A stretch of DNA of 64,000 bases from NCBI GenBank assembly GCA_025331445.1, contig JAIWNE010000057.1, positions 1 through 64,000 on the forward strand, in the 5' to 3' direction. The position numbers were made by a program, and so were the translations under genes. The stretch comes from Blakeslea trispora (lineage: Eukaryota > Mucoromycota > Mucoromycetes > Mucorales > Choanephoraceae). This document shows positions 49,124-59,192 of the stretch, piece after piece. The notes under the pieces are model-generated. The model did no database searches. It had not been told where the DNA came from and saw only the letters and a list, made by a program, of their open reading frames with translations. Each line of letters begins with the position of its first letter. Positions within the stretch are counted from its first letter, which is position 1.

Positions 49124-50153
49124 CAGTCACTGGAAACAGAAATTCGATCGGGCCTTAAATAAAGCATATCTGGCATGATGATGACCACAATCAATATTTC
49201 ATTCAATTCAATTCAATTCAAATATATCTACTATTGAAAACAAAAGCAGCCGTGACAAACACAACACGAATGAAGAGAAAGATTATTGAGGAGTGTATTG
49301 GTTGAATCGCGCTAGCATTCCTTGAGAGAGATTTCACGCATAATGGTGATCTCTTACGCGACTGTAAACAACATCGTGAAACGTATCCAGGAAAAAGGCA
49401 CACTTCTGTCCAGCGTTTTATCCTGGCTCAACCCCAAAAGCTAATGAAAGAACAATGAGACACGCTCGATCGAATTGCAACAAACAACCCTTTCTTTAGC
49501 ATTGATGGCATCAAACACGAGCTGGAGAAATTAAAAGTTACAGTCTGTAGAAAGACTGTCGTCAGCTATTTTCGTCAGCTAGGCTTCAAATCTTACTGCG
49601 CATCTCACAAACCTGCCTTGAAAAAGAAGCACAAGAAGTTTCGACTCGAATGGGCCAAGGAACATGTCGATTGGACAACAGAGCTTCAACCCTGGTACTT
49701 GAAAACCCAAGCACAGGAGGACAGACGCTTCTGGCTTCAAGAAGATGGGGCTACGTGTCATACAGGAGCTTCTGTGTGTCTTTAGAAGAGCCATCATTTG
49801 ATGAAGAGGCTTGAGTACTGGCCTGCCCAAAGTTCAGATTTGAACCCCATTGAGGATCTGGGGTGGGCTCTTGAGCAGCGCATAGCAAGCAGGCGCCATG
49901 CTGTTCATAACATTACAGAATCGAAGGAATTGCTGCTGGAATAGTGGAGTAAGATCAGCAGTGACTTACTTGTTCGCTTGGTGAACAACATGAAGGACCT
50001 CTGTCCAGTCGTCATAGATGCTAAAGGTAGCATGACAATAAACAGAGCTTAATTGAACATCGTCTTGAATCACTAACGTGTCTTTTAGTTTATGCATCTT
50101 TAACGCTGAGTTTCGATTTTAAAAAGTGATCGAATTTCAGGTTCCAGCGACTG
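49124..50153 (+). mobile_element. Tc1/mariner-type element relic with TIRs
   Basis: The left end starts right after a TA with CAGTCACTGGAAACAG (49124 onward) and the right end finishes with GGTTCCAGCGACTG (to 50153). Over 29 bp (49124-49152 against 50125-50153) about 23 positions match as inverted repeats. Between them lies a broken transposase on the plus strand. The right flank is GA instead of the TA expected of a target duplication, so the end has mutated. At about 1030 bp it is shorter than an intact element because the transposase has lost an internal part. Confidence 0.85.
49270..50052 (+). pseudogene. Degenerate Tc1/mariner transposase
   Basis: Pieces in different frames are typical of the DDE transposase: a helix-turn-helix part (ISYATVNNIVKRIQEKG), a TVVSYFRQLGFKSYCA part, LQEDGATCHTGA with the second catalytic Asp, and YWPAQSSDLNPIEDLGW with the third acidic residue. 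The stretch with the first catalytic Asp is missing: the text jumps from the EWAKEHVDW region straight to the second Asp block. Several stops and at least one frameshift are present, so it is dead. Confidence 0.88.
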
Positions 50154-50653
50154 GATGTAGTGATCAATCCAAATCTAAATTCGACCACCATAAGGGCTTG
50201 TTTGGATCATTAGCCATGATAAAAACAATTGCTGATGAATACCAGTATGCATCAATCACCACATTCAAAAAAGTAAAAGTTATCTTTGTTCACGCAAGTG
50301 ACACAACAGTATGTTTATGGAGTATGTCATTCATACCAGACGAAAGCATATATGAACTTTGGCTTGAGGATATACTTGAAATAAAACCAAGTATTGATGA
50401 CAAGTTGGAAGCAATTCCAAATTTTGTCCAGTTTCATTGGAAAACAAAAGAATTGTTGAAGCAAACTTCAAGAATAGTAATGGAACTCAAGAAGGAGCAT
50501 GAGGCAACATTAGTCAAAAATATGTTCAAGAAATCCAGCGATCTTACTTCCCTCTCCACCGTTGTGAACCCGTCAATTCTTCGACTTACTGAAGATGAAG
50601 CTAAAGCCGGTATGGCTGAGCTTGGGCCTGTATTCAAGTCAAGAGGAGAATAA
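50154..50653 (+). CDS. Lineage-specific ORF, 5'-truncated or starting at 50216
   Basis: An open frame runs out of the right TIR of the Tc1 relic to the stop at 50653. The first in-frame ATG is at 50216 (145 aa). The product is hydrophilic with a Trp-rich middle (TTVCLWSMSFIPDES and ESIYELWLEDILEIKP) and charged helices toward the end (MELKKEHEATLVKNMF). No known catalytic motif is seen. It sits between a transposon end and a 41-bp inverted repeat, and its style recalls ORFs of repeated families in Mucorales genomes; that is an inference. It may be the 3' part of a gene cut by the Tc1 insertion. I do not recognise a function. Confidence 0.4.
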
Positions 50654-50654
50654 A

Positions 50655-50899
50655 CAATGGCCAAGTTGGCGAAACGAAGACAGAGGATGTGGTGGGTACC
50701 TGCCCTTGGACAATGCCTTGGTATTGGTTCTCCCGCCCAAAGAAGGATTGAAAAATTGCTTGAATTGGCTTAGAAAGATATAAAGAAATAGAATATGACA
50801 TAAATTTTCCTTTTTTATTAATTATCTGAGAATAAAAGCACGGCTAGAGAGCCATTAACCACCACATCCTCTGTCTTCGTTTCGCCAACTTGGCCATTG
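50655..50899. repeat. 41-bp perfect inverted repeat
   Basis: Arms at 50655-50695 and 50859-50899 are exact reverse complements by eye over 41 bp (arm begins CAATGGCCAAGTTGG and ends GGATGTGGTGG), separated by a 163-bp loop. The left arm begins 2 nt after the stop of the lineage-specific ORF. Such a perfect pair in otherwise decayed sequence suggests a recent inverted duplication or the remnant of a hairpin-forming or foldback element. Confidence 0.9.
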
Positions 50900-50924
50900 C
50901 ATATTATATAAAAAGAGCAATTTA

Positions 50925-51079
50925 ATTGACCAACCCAGTTTCTAAAAAGTGACCAGTTGAAGCTCAAAAAAAATGACCAATTGAAATTCAAAACACTGGC
51001 CAACTGAAGTTCAAGTTCAAGATCAAATTTGACCATTTTTTTTTTTCAAAAAGATGTCCAACTGAGAGTGGACGCACTG
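50925..51079 (+). repeat. Promoter-associated repeat, copy C
   Basis: Degenerate units at about 50929, 50951, 50975 and 50998 (GACCAGTTGAAGCTCAAAA type; spacing 22-24 bp), then a T-run and the terminus CCAACTGAGAGTGG-ACGCACTG ending at 51079, directly followed by TA. It matches copy B in unit type, order and terminus. It ends about 330 bp before the coiled-coil gene start. Confidence 0.7.
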
Positions 51080-51408
51080 TAATGTACTAAATGACTAACA
51101 AATAAGGGGGACGAAGCTGTAATTGACTGAATCTGTATAACAGAGCTGCAGGTGCCTGTGACAAAAGTACTGGTTAGTGATCTCTATAGTCACTCTATAT
51201 ATCAAGTCCTTTGATCAATTCAATGCGATTAACTTTAACCAATCAATTTCTTATTTTTTTTTTTTTTCAAAAGTCCATGTTGCTTGTGTCTTACAAGTGC
51301 AGTGTGACAAATACAAACGTAATAAATATCCTCTCTCTCGAAAAAAAACACCTGTCAGTTCTTTTTTCTTTCTTTTTCTTTTACTTTAATTATTTATTCC
51401 TTCTAGTA

Positions 51409-53304
51409 ATGACTCATTTCGAGATACATACTGAAATACCCACAACTCTATTTGATCAAAAAGATATTATACCCAAACATGCGTTGATCGGTTTCGTACC
51501 AACCGATGATGACAATTCGATCGTTTCGCCTATAAGTTCAAGCGATACTTGTTCTTTTTCATCAAGACGTTCGTCTTATTCATCGTTTGCATCTTCCTCT
51601 TTCAATTCATCACCCGGAAGCTTAATTCGACATTCAAAAAGCTTACAACTTGACAGCAGTGATAAAGCCACACTTTATCCTACTAAAAAATCAGCCTATG
51701 ACCGCATTGAATTTCTGGAAGAACAACTTCGTGTTCAGCGCCAACTCAATGAATCCATACTCAAAAGTAATTGCCAAAAGAAAAAAAAAGCAACAGAAAT
51801 AAAGAGAGAAAACAAAATGGTTCAGGGATTGACTCGTCGTTTTGTTTATAGAGAAGTCATTAAAGGATGGAAAAGGAGAATCAGGTAACACAGAAGTGCT
51901 GTCGCCAATGATCATCCATAAACTTCAAGAAATAAAGCAACTGGTAGCTGATTATCACATCGAATTCAGTCAAAATAAAGGCAAGCTGGAAAGACAGAAG
52001 TCATTAGTGATTATTCTTTTCTAATTATTTACTTGATTATATCATTTCTGACCCTAGATCATGCCAAAGCATTTAGTATACAAAATGAAGTATCTTTTTC
52101 CACTCAGATTATTGAAAATTGGATACAGCGTGTGACACAATTAGACATATCACCAACTAAACAAGACTTGAAGAACGTGATGATTCCTCTCCTCCATGCA
52201 GCCGAAATAGAACGAAATAGAAACGCTCGACTTGTAGAGGCATTGAGCCGGCTGAGCCAGCAAAAACATACCGTATCTAAAACAGCTCGCAAACTAAATT
52301 CTCGGGTGATGTCATTGGAGCGTGAAACAAATCAATTGAAGCAGAAGTTGACCAACATAAAGCAGCAACACAAAGAAGAAAGTACCGAAATGGAGCTAGT
52401 GATAGAAGATATGCGTAAAGAGATGGAATCTATGATAGAAGAGTTAGACCAAGCCAAGCAACAGAAAGATAGACTGGAAGAAAAATTAGAGCTTTTAGAG
52501 AAAGATCTGATGGATGGCTTACCTGAAGATAGATTGCATGCTCTACAGAGAGAGTCCGAAACAAGGTTGGAGCAATTAAAACTAGACAATCAAGAACAAG
52601 TGGATAGATTGAATCAAGCTCTACAGGAGCGCAACAAGATCATCTCAACGCATACTCAGCAGGTAGAAGCGTTAAAACAGGAAAAGGATCAACTCCGATC
52701 GCGGCTTGTTCAGGCTGAAAGATCTGCAGCTGAATTTGATCTTTTGATTGCTGTCGAACGAAAAAAGAATGAACAGCCTTCTGGCAGCGACAAAGAACTT
52801 GAAGAAGCTCTAAAACGTACATTGGCAGAGCGCGATGCAGAAATAGCCAAAACCAATCAAGAGCTAGAAAAGACAAAGAAACAAATAGACAGAGTACAGC
52901 AGTTTAATGAAAAGCAAATTCAAAGAGAAGTGGATGCTCGTCTAGAGGAATTAGAGACACAGCTCAGGCTAGCACACAAGAAAGATACAGACACGTACAA
53001 GTTGCAAATATCAAGAGAAGTGCGAGAACTTTCAGGTCAATTGGTAGAATTCGAGGAAGAACTTCAAGCTCTTGAGCGCCAACATCTTCAAGATCAACAA
53101 TCAATTGAAAATGCCAAACATTCTCAATTTAGTGTGGAAGAAACCATGCGAATTGAAAAGAACAACTGGGAGCGGAAAGAGCACGAATTGAAAATGGATA
53201 TTACCAAAGCTGAACAGAGAATTATCTCACTTGAAAAAGAAGTCCTTTTGTTATATGGCAAAAACCTAGATATGGCTATGCATTTAGGTGAACTAGAAGT
53301 GTAG
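51409..53304 (+). CDS. Coiled-coil protein, Ser-rich N-terminus
   Basis: Exons 51409-51766, 51852-51980 and 52058-53304; 577 aa. The N-terminus (about 1-90) is rich in Ser and probably phosphorylated. From about residue 100 (DRIEFLEEQLRVQRQLNES) to near the end the protein is almost continuous heptad coiled coil, with LEKEVLLLYGKNLDMAMHL at the C-terminus. The second intron (51981-52057) keeps the frame only with a GC donor; the GT sites nearby lead to stops. A TTCTAG just before the ATG hints at a 5' UTR intron. The layout recalls fungal septation- or cytoskeleton-associated coiled-coil proteins (Uds1-like), but coiled coils align by composition and I give no function. Confidence 0.75.
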
Positions 53305-53420
53305 CTTGTTATTATTCTCTTTCTTTGATATGATTCATTGTTCTGCCTTTCTTTATCTTTCATCTTATATATCTTTGCTTTTTTATCTAGTTTATTTCCC
53401 TTTCTTTCCTCTTCCTACTC

Positions 53421-53440
53421 TCTCTCTCTCTCTTCCTGCC
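53421..53440. repeat. (CT)n microsatellite
   Basis: A short CT-rich repeat in the spacer just upstream of the small ORF at 53456. Confidence 0.8.
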
Positions 53441-53455
53441 AGCTTTATTCTTTTC

Positions 53456-53725
53456 ATGACTAGGTCAAAGCGTTCTAATAAACAACCTCCTAACATAGTC
53501 TTCAAACTCAAGCCAAAGGTCTCAAATATAAAGAAAAAGAAAATTGAGTCTTATGAAAGCACAATCCAGCTGAAGATAACTGCTTCCACAAAGCCTAGTG
53601 ATCGATTAGAAGCCATTCATCCTAAATATAATTTTGATCCTACCACTAGAAAAAAGAGCTTTTGCTTTTTGCATAATATATACTTTGATTTTAGTTGGTG
53701 CCCTTCATGTCCCTCTATGATTTGA
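53456..53725 (+). CDS. Small basic hypothetical protein
   Basis: 89 codons from the ATG at 53456. The N-terminal half is very basic (RSKRSNKQPPNIVFKLKPK), then comes a charged middle and a short aromatic/Cys end (FSWCPSCPSMI). A pyrimidine-rich 5' region precedes it. It lies 150 bp after the coiled-coil gene on the same strand and could be a small gene, an exon of a longer one, or 3' UTR sequence. No family recognised. Confidence 0.35.
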   Translation: MTRSKRSNKQPPNIVFKLKPKVSNIKKKKIESYESTIQLKITASTKPSDRLEAIHPKYNFDPTTRKKSFCFLHNIYFDFSWCPSCPSMI

Positions 53726-54076
53726 TGACTTTCTTCTCAGTTAGAACAATAAAAACCAAATCTCATATAAACACATATGTAGACATGTTATATTGCCTAT
53801 TTTGATCACTGTTACTTGTAAATCGATTCATTGTTGTTTATTGTCATGTCAATATTGTTTTTTTTAGGGAGATCTGTTTATTGTTTGTCAAACCTAATCA
53901 TGTAAAATAAAAATAGAGACAAAAAAGAAAAAGCAGGCGATTTATATTAAAGAGAGAGAGCAAAAGTGAAAAAAAAAAAACGAAAATAAATAAGTGTACT
54001 ATTAGGTAATAAAGGAAAAGAAAAGAAAAAGGTTGCGTATAATATAATGTGTACTGGAAAGGTGGACTGAGAGAGA
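53726..54076. other. Intergenic between convergent genes
   Basis: AT-rich, with GA repeats at about 53950-53960 and a poly-A run near 53970-53980. It carries the 3' end of the LAMMER kinase gene. Nothing else is visible. Confidence 0.6.
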
Positions 54077-56019
54077 TTAGTATTCTTCTATTTCTCGGCC
54101 AAACTCATCAAAATTGATCATGAAAAAAGGATGCCTTAATGCTTCTCTTGCTGTAATTCTAGCATCTGGGTCGTAGACAAGCATTTTAGTTAGTAAATCA
54201 AGGAACTGGTATTTCGCGTTTGTTGTTGGATTCACAATGCGCTAAAGAGAATACAAATAATGTTAAAACAAGTCGAGACATTTGTGATACCAAGACTGAT
54301 TTTACCTTCAACAACTTGAGTGCACGGACATATTTCTTGCTTTGCTCGGTGGTATCAACATCAGGGTATTTTAATTTACCATTCTTAAAAAATTTCTGGG
54401 CTTCACGACTAATACAGACAAAGGAATTAAGCTCTTCAGATCAGTTGCTTTCTATTTATATATATGCTTTACCTTGAGGCCTTGATCAGTTTAGATGGTA
54501 TTTTACCCAAGACAACCACCATCATAGCCAAGTGCTCCAAGTTATCATGTGTTTGAAACAAGGCTTCGCCTGTCAAGAATTCAACCAGGATACATCCTAT
54601 GGACCAAATATCACAAGGATAGGACCAGCCCATGTCCAGAATGATCTCTGGTGCTCTATAATGCCTTGTAGAGACAACACTTGAATGGTAGTCTCGCTCA
54701 AAAGTAGCGGAACCAAAATCGATCAATCGGATGTCTGTATTTTCTAATATTTTTGATGTAGGATCTATGTCTGCAATCTATTTATACAAAGAATGTTATC
54801 AGACAAAGAAAAAACATACATGCATACAGTAAACTTACGTTGCCTGCTTCTCTACTTCGATTATCTACTAGCAAGATGTTTTCTGGCTTTAAATCAGTGT
54901 GAATCAATTTGAGTTCATGAACAACTAAACGAAAGAATGATAAGCATCTTGACAGCATAACGAGACATAAATACTTACATGCTACACTCGTTAGAATTTG
55001 TTTTGCAAACTGTTGAATATGATGAATTGGGAATGGTCGGAATTCATTGAACTTCAAAAAATCAAAAACAGATTGGCCTAAAAGCTCAAATACCATGCAG
55101 ATGTGATTGTGATAATCAAACCATTCAATCAGGTGAATGCATTTACTATATGAAAAAGTTTAGTTTTGCTATTGTCGGTTGAGTCTCTGGTCAATTTACT
55201 TTAGATTGATAGGATCATGCTCCTTGAGACTGTTCAACACCCGAATTTCGATTTTACTAGCATCTCTGTATTTTGGTATAGCTCTGATAATCTTGATAGC
55301 ACAATAGGTTCGCTTGACTCGATCGTAACATTCAACCACTTTACCAAATGTACCTTGACCTAATAAACGCATCATTTTATCTAATCACACAAGTCAGTTC
55401 ATATGCGTATATACATAAAAAGAGTTACATACAGCGCGGTGTAAGTGATTCATTAGGCTTGATAATATAATGTCCATCTTTGTCATCACAAGACTATTGT
55501 TTTGAAAATAAGGGGGGTTACATGTCAATTATTAAGAACAACATTGTGTCTATCTTACTGTAGGTGGTGGTGGTACAGTTAATGGGACAGGTATCGTATT
55601 GTTAGGTCTTCTCAAGACTGAAGAGGTAGCAGCTATGTACTCAATTAGAAAAGAAAGGAAAGATAGGCTTCAACCATTCATCCTACCTTACCTTGAAGCT
55701 GTTGAGTAAGAAGAGGTATATCCTTTTTTCTTCTCTTGGTTGTGCCAGATACAATCGTGTTGGCGTGAGATGGAGGATAAAGAACAGCAGGTGGTTGACC
55801 GGTATCACTATCTCTTCTGTTTCTTTTAGAGCGTGTGGAAGTGGCTGGTGGACCAACTGGGTAGTCTGTATTGGCCTGCTCAACACGATAGGACGTGTTT
55901 GGAGCAGAGGGTGTATTGGCTGCAGAAGGAGGTGGAGTGTCTTCAATCACAATGACTTCTTTTGGGATGCCGTTTTTGTAAAAGTCTGCCTTCCAATCCT
56001 TTTTCACTTCAGAAGTCAT
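54077..56019 (-). CDS. LAMMER (CLK/Kns1/Lkh1) dual-specificity protein kinase
   Basis: Nine exons on the minus strand: 55692-56019, 55559-55632, 55433-55493, 55200-55380, 54979-55145, 54839-54924, 54473-54777, 54306-54408 and 54077-54241; 489 aa. The N-terminal about 130 residues are disordered, with Pro and a basic [17 protein letters not shown] nuclear-signal-like part. The kinase domain starts with [15 protein letters not shown] (Gly loop, about 157) and CAIKII (Lys). [11 protein letters not shown] holds the catalytic Asp and [11 protein letters not shown] the metal Asp. The family mark EHLAMM (about 387) is present, though the next residues are Val instead of the classic Glu-Arg. The C-terminus is [17 protein letters not shown] kinases phosphorylate SR splicing factors and control flocculation, stress and TOR-linked growth in yeasts. 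Confidence 0.95.
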
Positions 56020-56300
56020 GATCACAATATATATATTTTTTCGGATGACAAGAATTGTGTTTATAAGGTTGAGAATACAAGTAAAAAAAAAAAGGTGTTT
56101 CTGTGTATTGGTGTGTTACAGATAGAGTATAATTGCCAAAGAGCAGAGGTTAGTAAAAGAAAGAAACCAAAAAGAGAGAGAAGAAAGTGAATGAAAAAAT
56201 ACGCTGTTTTTAAACACTGTTTAGGATCTAACTTTACTCTATTATTCTTTTGTAGTATATTTCTCAGCGAAAATTTCAATGTGTACTTTTATTGGACATG

Positions 56301-56415
56301 CTGTATATCCACCCTCAATTGGTCGGTTTTCAAATTTCAATTGATCTCTTCCTTGAGTTTCATTTAGTTCCCCCCCCCCTTTGCCAAACCTCAGTTGATT
56401 CATCTCTTGATACTT
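56301..56415 (-). repeat. Promoter-associated repeat, copy D (inverted)
   Basis: Read on the minus strand it shows GATCAATTGAAATTTGAAAA, then ACCAATTGAGGGTGG and ATATACAG, the same order as copies A-C. Its terminus (56301) points to the LAMMER kinase start codon at 56019, 282 bp away. The terminus is mutated from CACTG to ACAG, and the inner part is split by a C-run. Confidence 0.6.
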
Positions 56416-57816
56416 TGATTGGTACCTTATAAGGTCGCTTTGTTGCTTGCTTTCTTCTTTTTTTATTCTGTTCTTTACATGGATTCTAGTATGACATTTT
56501 ATTGTCAAAATGGAATAAGAAATATCTATGACGAACAGGATGTTAAAGGCAACATTTGATAATGGGATCCCTTTGCTTCGTCTTGAGAAACAGTTCTGAA
56601 AAAGCTTATTACAGATAAAGGCCAACACCACATTCATTCACTCTGTTTGCTCGCTACATGAACTACTTTACTGTCTATTTAGCTTTTTTTTTTAACATAT
56701 AACTATCTATTGAGAAAGAGACAATATACAATTCATCTTTATGAGAAAGTCATTATGGAAATATTTACTTACTTCCATTTTAGACAATCGAATTTACCAA
56801 ATTTAAAAGCAATAACATTTGTTCTTTAAAACAAAGACCATCAGCTACAACTCCAATCGATTAACACTATAACACAACAACATCAATTGAGCTATATTTG
56901 AAGAAAAATAGAGCAAAGGAAGATGAGGACTATTATGGCTATGAGATCAAGATGAGTGCGTCAGAAAGGAGTAGACATAGTATTATTTCAAGAGGTACTT
57001 ATTCTGGATTGATAACAATTGAAGCACATAAACTTTGGCTAAAAGAATAGTAGAGGCTTGCAAGCAAGTCTTCCTCTCTCCAACATCTGCAAAATTTTAT
57101 TTGGTATCCTGTAAAGTTGTTCGACAAATGCTTAAATGAAGAATCCATTTGATTGTAGAGCACTCCATTTGTTCTTCAGGTCATCACCCCCACAAAAAAA
57201 ACAGCTGAGGGAGACATGGTTTTATTTCCTCCCTGTTTAGAAAATAATTAGATATGTATAAATAGGTCTCGGTGCAACAAGAGAGTTCATGACTTGCTCA
57301 CAGCTTCAATATTTTTCTCAATAAATTCAGCATCAACTTCTTTAATTGAGCCTGCAGATCTTGTCCGAAGCAATACTCAAATTGTGTTTTTTTTCTTCTT
57401 TTTAAAACTATCACTAATATCTTTGCTATCAGCTACTGCTTTTCATGGTTGATAACATATCTACACATTTCAGTAAGAATACATCAATCTCGAGCTGTCT
57501 TGTGTTTTGTTCAGCCTTGAGAACATATTCAATCTATCTGTCCTTCTCCCTCATTTTTATATTGAAAATGTTAGAACGATCATGCAATCCAGCAAAGAAA
57601 AAAATAGTTTTGCTGTCAGTTTGATTTTCTTTTAATGAATTGACTCTATCTGTACATAACGAATACAACTGTATGTGATATCAAGTCGAAACATCCCTAT
57701 TTAGGTATTAAGCGGATGATTGTCACTGCTAGTCTCTACTGTTCCAAACAGAGCCTATATATACTTGGATAAAATAATCAAAACAAGGTGTGCGAATTTA
57801 GCCAAGAGAGACAAAG

Positions 57817-57837
57817 AAACAACAACAACAACAACAA
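57817..57837. repeat. (AAC)n triplet repeat
   Basis: A short pure AAC run in non-coding sequence. Confidence 0.85.
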
Positions 57838-58237
57838 GCTCGAATTATACGGTGCTGCATGATTAATGACACAATGAATGTACTGCTAAGCATAAAGTGT
57901 CTATGAATGAATATCAACTGCAGCCAGACATGAAATTTACTTCCGAGTCTGATTATGAAGAATGACGTCAATTTGAAAGGAAGGTGCCTATGCAATAGTC
58001 TACCACATTTCATCAGCAAGTAATTTAATTACAGGCATTAAAGAGAAGGATTGTCTGCACATGTCAACTTTACTTTGTTTTCTTTGTCTTGGTATGTTGA
58101 GAATAAGACAAGTAAAGATAGAGAAAAAGCGAGAGTCAGAGGAAAACAAAAGCTCATAAAGCAGACGTCACTTTGACAGCATGAGTAGGAACTCCTCTAC
58201 AAGCTCATTGTTTCTTCTTTTTCTTTTCTTACATCTT

Positions 58238-58241
<4 letters not shown>

Positions 58242-58276
<35 letters not shown>
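58242..58276. repeat. (CT)n tract directly before a start codon
   Basis: About 17 CT units end about 17 bp before the ABC ATPase ATG at 58293. It must lie in the 5' UTR or at the core promoter. Confidence 0.9.
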
Positions 58277-58279
<3 letters not shown>

Positions 58280-58292
58280 TATATAACTTATA

Positions 58293-59183
58293 ATGGCTAT
58301 TTTTCAAGCACATAACATCTCATTAAAGTTACCTGATGGAAAATGGTTATTTCGAGACATTTCATTCGAACTAAATGAAGGTGATACACTAGTAATGCGA
58401 GGACCAAGTGGTGTAGGGTAAAATGATTTACATACAAAAGACATTCAGGCCATTGATTATTGTTATTCGCTCTAGAAAAACGACCTTGCTGAAATGCATT
58501 GCCGAATTGATTCCTTACGATGATGGACACTCTACTCTACATGATAAGACTGTTGATGATTACACAGTACCCATTTGGCGTTCACGTATTATGTATGTAC
58601 CACAACGACCTGCAGCTCATCCTGGAACACCTATGGATTTCTTCAACATTGTTAAGAAGTTCGGAACATACAAAGACAAACAATTAGATGATCCTGTAAC
58701 CTATCTTTTTTTTTGGCTATCTTTCTCTTTTTTATACTCATTTTTTGCTTCGCAATTTTTTTTAGGTGAAAATTGGATCAGAATGGAACTTGTCTGAAAG
58801 TCATTTTACAGAAAAGTGGGATAGTCTATCAGGAGGAGAAATGCAACGTTGTGCACTAGCTATTGCACTTGCACTTAAACCAGAGATCTTATTGTTAGAT
58901 GGTAACAATCTTGCAATTTTTTTTGTTTACAGCCAATGAACTCATTTTAATATGAATTGTAGAGCCTACTTCAGCACTAGATCCCGAAACAATTGAAATG
59001 GTAGAAAAAACACTGAAAGGCAAGACATGTGTTTGGATTACACATGATTCTGGCCAACAAGAAAGAGTTGGCACAAATACCCTTACTTTAAAACATCCAG
59101 ATGGTGATTCAAATCATGAAGAAGACAGTAATGATCAAAGCAGCGATTCTACTACTATAGACATGAAGCATCACGATAAATAA
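58293..59183 (+). CDS. Single-domain ABC ATPase (STAR1/YbbL/FetA-like)
   Basis: Exons 58293-58417, 58476-58695, 58766-58901 and 58963-59183; 233 aa, one nucleotide-binding domain and no TM helices. Walker A GPSGVGKTTLLK (about 37-48, with the first intron cutting the loop), Q-loop with YVPQRPAAHPGTP, signature LSGGEMQRCALA, Walker B EILLLDEPTSALD and H-loop WITHDS are all intact. The PQRP...GTP pattern fits the bacterial FetA/YbbL and plant STAR1 group, which pairs with a separate UPF0014-type permease. No permease gene lies in this window. The C-terminal tail is rich in Asp, Ser and His. It may energise a transporter encoded elsewhere; substrate unknown. Confidence 0.9.
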
Positions 59184-59192
59184 AGCGTTTTA

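Larger units (their letters stand above)
56020..58292. other. Gene-poor region, 2.3 kb, divergent promoters
   Basis: It separates the divergent LAMMER kinase and ABC ATPase genes. It contains repeat copy D (56301-56415) with a C-run at about 56370-56379, an AAC triplet repeat at 57817-57837, and a (CT)n tract just before the ABC start. No supportable coding frame was found. Confidence 0.55.

Noticed and set aside
56640..58240. Short frames in the LAMMER-ABC interval
   Set aside because: All are short, of random composition and without splice or domain support.
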